Assembly: GCA_024641895.1 (NCBI GenBank)
Contig: JAHECE010000152.1
Location: forward strand, 1-6,453
DNA length: 6,453 nt
Source: Actinomycetales bacterium
GTDB taxonomy: Bacteria > Actinomycetota > Actinomycetes > Actinomycetales > JAHECE01
Reading direction: 5' to 3'
Positions 5,561 through 6,453 of this stretch are shown piece by piece. The notes under the pieces were generated by a model. The model worked only from the letters and a program-made list of their open reading frames with translations, did no database searches and had not been told where the DNA came from. Both the position numbers and the translations under genes were made by a program. How positions within the stretch are numbered: position 1 is the first letter of the stretch; the number at the start of each line of letters is the position of its first letter.

Positions 5561-6070
5561 TCAGCTGAGGATCCCGTGCCTGGCGTTCCATCGCTGGGCA
5601 CCGTTGTAGCCGTCGACCATGCCCCAGACCCAGAACACGAGCATCCCGACGAAGCCGATGATCACGATGGCAAGGACGACGCTGATCACGTAGCCGATAA
5701 GGATGCCGATGCCCTTGCTGACATCGCCGTTGATCATGCTGCCGAGGCCGGGGACGAAGAACGACGCGAAGACCGCCAGCGCCGGGCTCTTGGGCGCGAC
5801 CACGTAGGCCGGGTAGGGGTAGTGCGGGTAACCCTGCTGGCCGTACGACCCGTCGCCGTACTGCGCCTGGCCGTACTGACCCTGGCCGTACTGACCCTGG
5901 CCGTACTGACCCTGGCCGTACTGACCCTGGCCGTACCACACCGGCGCTGAAGCGGGCGGCGGCGGGGGCGCCAGTTTGCCGCTCTGGCCATCGGCGCCGT
6001 ACGGGTCGACCGGCTCGCCGTCCACATAGCCGCCGAAGCGGCCGTCGTCGTCGGGGAACTGCGCGCTCAT
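5561..6070 (-). CDS. TM2-domain membrane protein with Gly-Gln-Tyr repeat leader
   Basis: 169 residues from ATG 6068-6070, preceded by a weak AGG seven bases upstream. Residues 1-45 are acidic then proline-rich (PPPPP at 35-39). Residues 46-87 are low-complexity, with YGQGQ repeated about four times and then YGQAQ, YGDGS, YGQQG and YPHYPYP. The TM2 domain covers about 94-160: KSPALAVFASFFVPGLGSM (94-112) is the first membrane segment with its Pro-Gly-Leu-Gly turn, GILIGYVISVVLAIVIIGF and VGMLVFWVWGMV (122-152) form the long second hydrophobic region, and DGYNGA (153-158) matches the conserved end of the domain. TM2 proteins of this type are common in actinobacteria, and their role is not settled. 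The Tyr/Gln-rich tail is probably cytoplasmic. Same strand as the MFS gene, 119 bases downstream of it. Confidence 0.92.
   Translation of the reverse strand: MSAQFPDDDGRFGGYVDGEPVDPYGADGQSGKLAPPPPPASAPVWYGQGQYGQGQYGQGQYGQGQYGQAQYGDGSYGQQGYPHYPYPAYVVAPKSPALAVFASFFVPGLGSMINGDVSKGIGILIGYVISVVLAIVIIGFVGMLVFWVWGMVDGYNGAQRWNARHGILS
5866..5937 (-). repeat. 15-bp tandem repeat inside the TM2 gene (YGQGQ coding)
   Basis: The plus-strand unit CCTGGCCGTACTGAC is repeated without change at 5866, 5881, 5896 and 5911, with a partial fifth copy from 5926. Each unit encodes five residues (YGQGQ). Identity at the nucleotide level, rather than only the protein level, suggests recent expansion by slippage; copy number may vary between strains while the frame is kept. 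Confidence 0.9.
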
Positions 6071-6108
6071 CTCAGACCTGTTTCGTGCCGCGTGAACCTG
6101 GCGCTTCC

Positions 6109-6114
6109 ATGGTA
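6109..6114 (-). promoter_or_regulatory. Weak possible -10 element for the TM2 gene
   Basis: Minus-strand TACCAT fits TAnnnT and lies 38 bases before the TM2 ATG. No good -35 is seen at the expected distance. The 119-base gap 6071-6189 shows nothing else that I can support besides a short hairpin near 6170. Confidence 0.2.
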
Positions 6115-6161
6115 GGCGCTCGGGCTCGGGACGTGGCCGCCCGCCCCGTCCACGACGATCA

Positions 6162-6179
6162 CCTCGGCTCGGAGCGAGG
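6162..6179 (-). terminator. Short hairpin after the MFS gene
   Basis: CCTCG (6162-6166) and CGAGG (6175-6179) can pair around an eight-base loop, beginning 11 bases after the MFS stop. The stem is short and lacks a U-tract, so it is a weak terminator candidate separating the MFS and TM2 genes. Confidence 0.25.
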
Positions 6180-6189
6180 GCGCAAGGAA

Positions 6190-6453
6190 TCAGCGTGACC
6201 CGGCGCGCAGGGCCGGCACGCCCGAAGCGGTGAGCAGCACGCAGGCCGCCCCGGCGCCGGCCAGCACGAGGTAGCCGCCGCGCGCTCCGGCGGCGTCGAT
6301 CGCCGGCCCGGCGGCGGACGAGCCGAGCGCCACTCCCACGCCGAGCGCGGTGCCACCCCAGGCGAGGCCCTCCGTGAGTCGTGCCGGCGGCACCACCATC
6401 TGGATGAGTCCGTTTCCCGAGATGAGGGTGGGGCCGATGGCAACGCCCGCGAC
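6190..6453 (-). CDS. Partial MFS transporter, C-terminal end
   Basis: The last 87 residues of a protein whose N-terminus lies beyond the right edge; the stop is TGA at 6190-6192. Three hydrophobic segments are visible: GVAIGPTLISGNGLIQMVV (3-21), WGGTALGVGVALGSSAAG (32-49) and YLVLAGAGAACVLLTASG (61-78). Between the first two, PPARLTEGL matches the short cytoplasmic loop of major facilitator proteins, and DAAGARGG separates the last two. This is the layout of helices 10-12 of a 12-helix MFS exporter. Substrate cannot be told from this part. An internal ATG at 6399 is not the start, because the frame continues upstream with typical helix sequence. Confidence 0.85.
   Translation of the reverse strand, partial: VAGVAIGPTLISGNGLIQMVVPPARLTEGLAWGGTALGVGVALGSSAAGPAIDAAGARGGYLVLAGAGAACVLLTASGVPALRAGSR

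Noticed and set aside
6190..6399. Stand-alone small membrane protein from ATG 6399
   Set aside because: The frame continues upstream to the edge with typical MFS helix sequence, so this is the C-terminal end of a larger transporter.

Overview
The window is very GC-rich with strong G/C preference at third codon positions, Shine-Dalgarno-preceded ATG starts and actinobacterial-type proteins (a TM2-domain protein with a Gly/Gln/Tyr-rich leader, a Lipobox lipoprotein with a Pro/Thr/Ser linker). This fits a high-GC actinomycete, perhaps near Cellulomonadaceae or relatives. The family-level guess is inference only.

Layout. Positions 1-2300, minus strand: a two-gene unit. The upstream gene (925-2271) encodes four hemopexin-like repeats joined to a C-terminal domain with the spacing of a papain-like cysteine peptidase triad. 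After a 44-base gap comes the downstream gene (1-880, running off the left edge), with an amphipathic Ala/Gly/Asp-rich N-terminal half followed by the first units of a lectin-like beta-propeller. Neither product has a visible signal peptide. A 10-codon mini-ORF with a strong Shine-Dalgarno overlaps the hemopexin start by ATGA.

Positions 2301-2552: a divergent intergenic region that looks highly structured. It holds three GTCAC elements spaced exactly 11 bp apart, running directly into five tandem copies of a 15-bp unit containing the palindrome GGCGCGCC. Positions 2553-5490, plus strand: an adenylate-forming enzyme of the PaaK/CapK/F390-synthetase group, then, 37 bases on, a lipoprotein with a PQQ-like beta-propeller. 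Positions 5491-5560: a short convergent intergenic region with two GC-rich hairpins. Positions 5561-6453, minus strand: a TM2-domain membrane protein with a 15-bp (five-residue) tandem repeat, and the C-terminal end of an MFS transporter running off the right edge.

The most distinctive part is the left half: a hemopexin/cysteine-peptidase-like protein paired with a lectin-like propeller protein behind a repeat-rich divergent control region. A shared role in binding or processing an extracellular or host/competitor surface ligand is a reasonable inference but is not shown by the sequence. The right half is ordinary actinobacterial envelope and transport content. No RNA genes, insertion sequences or CRISPR arrays were seen.
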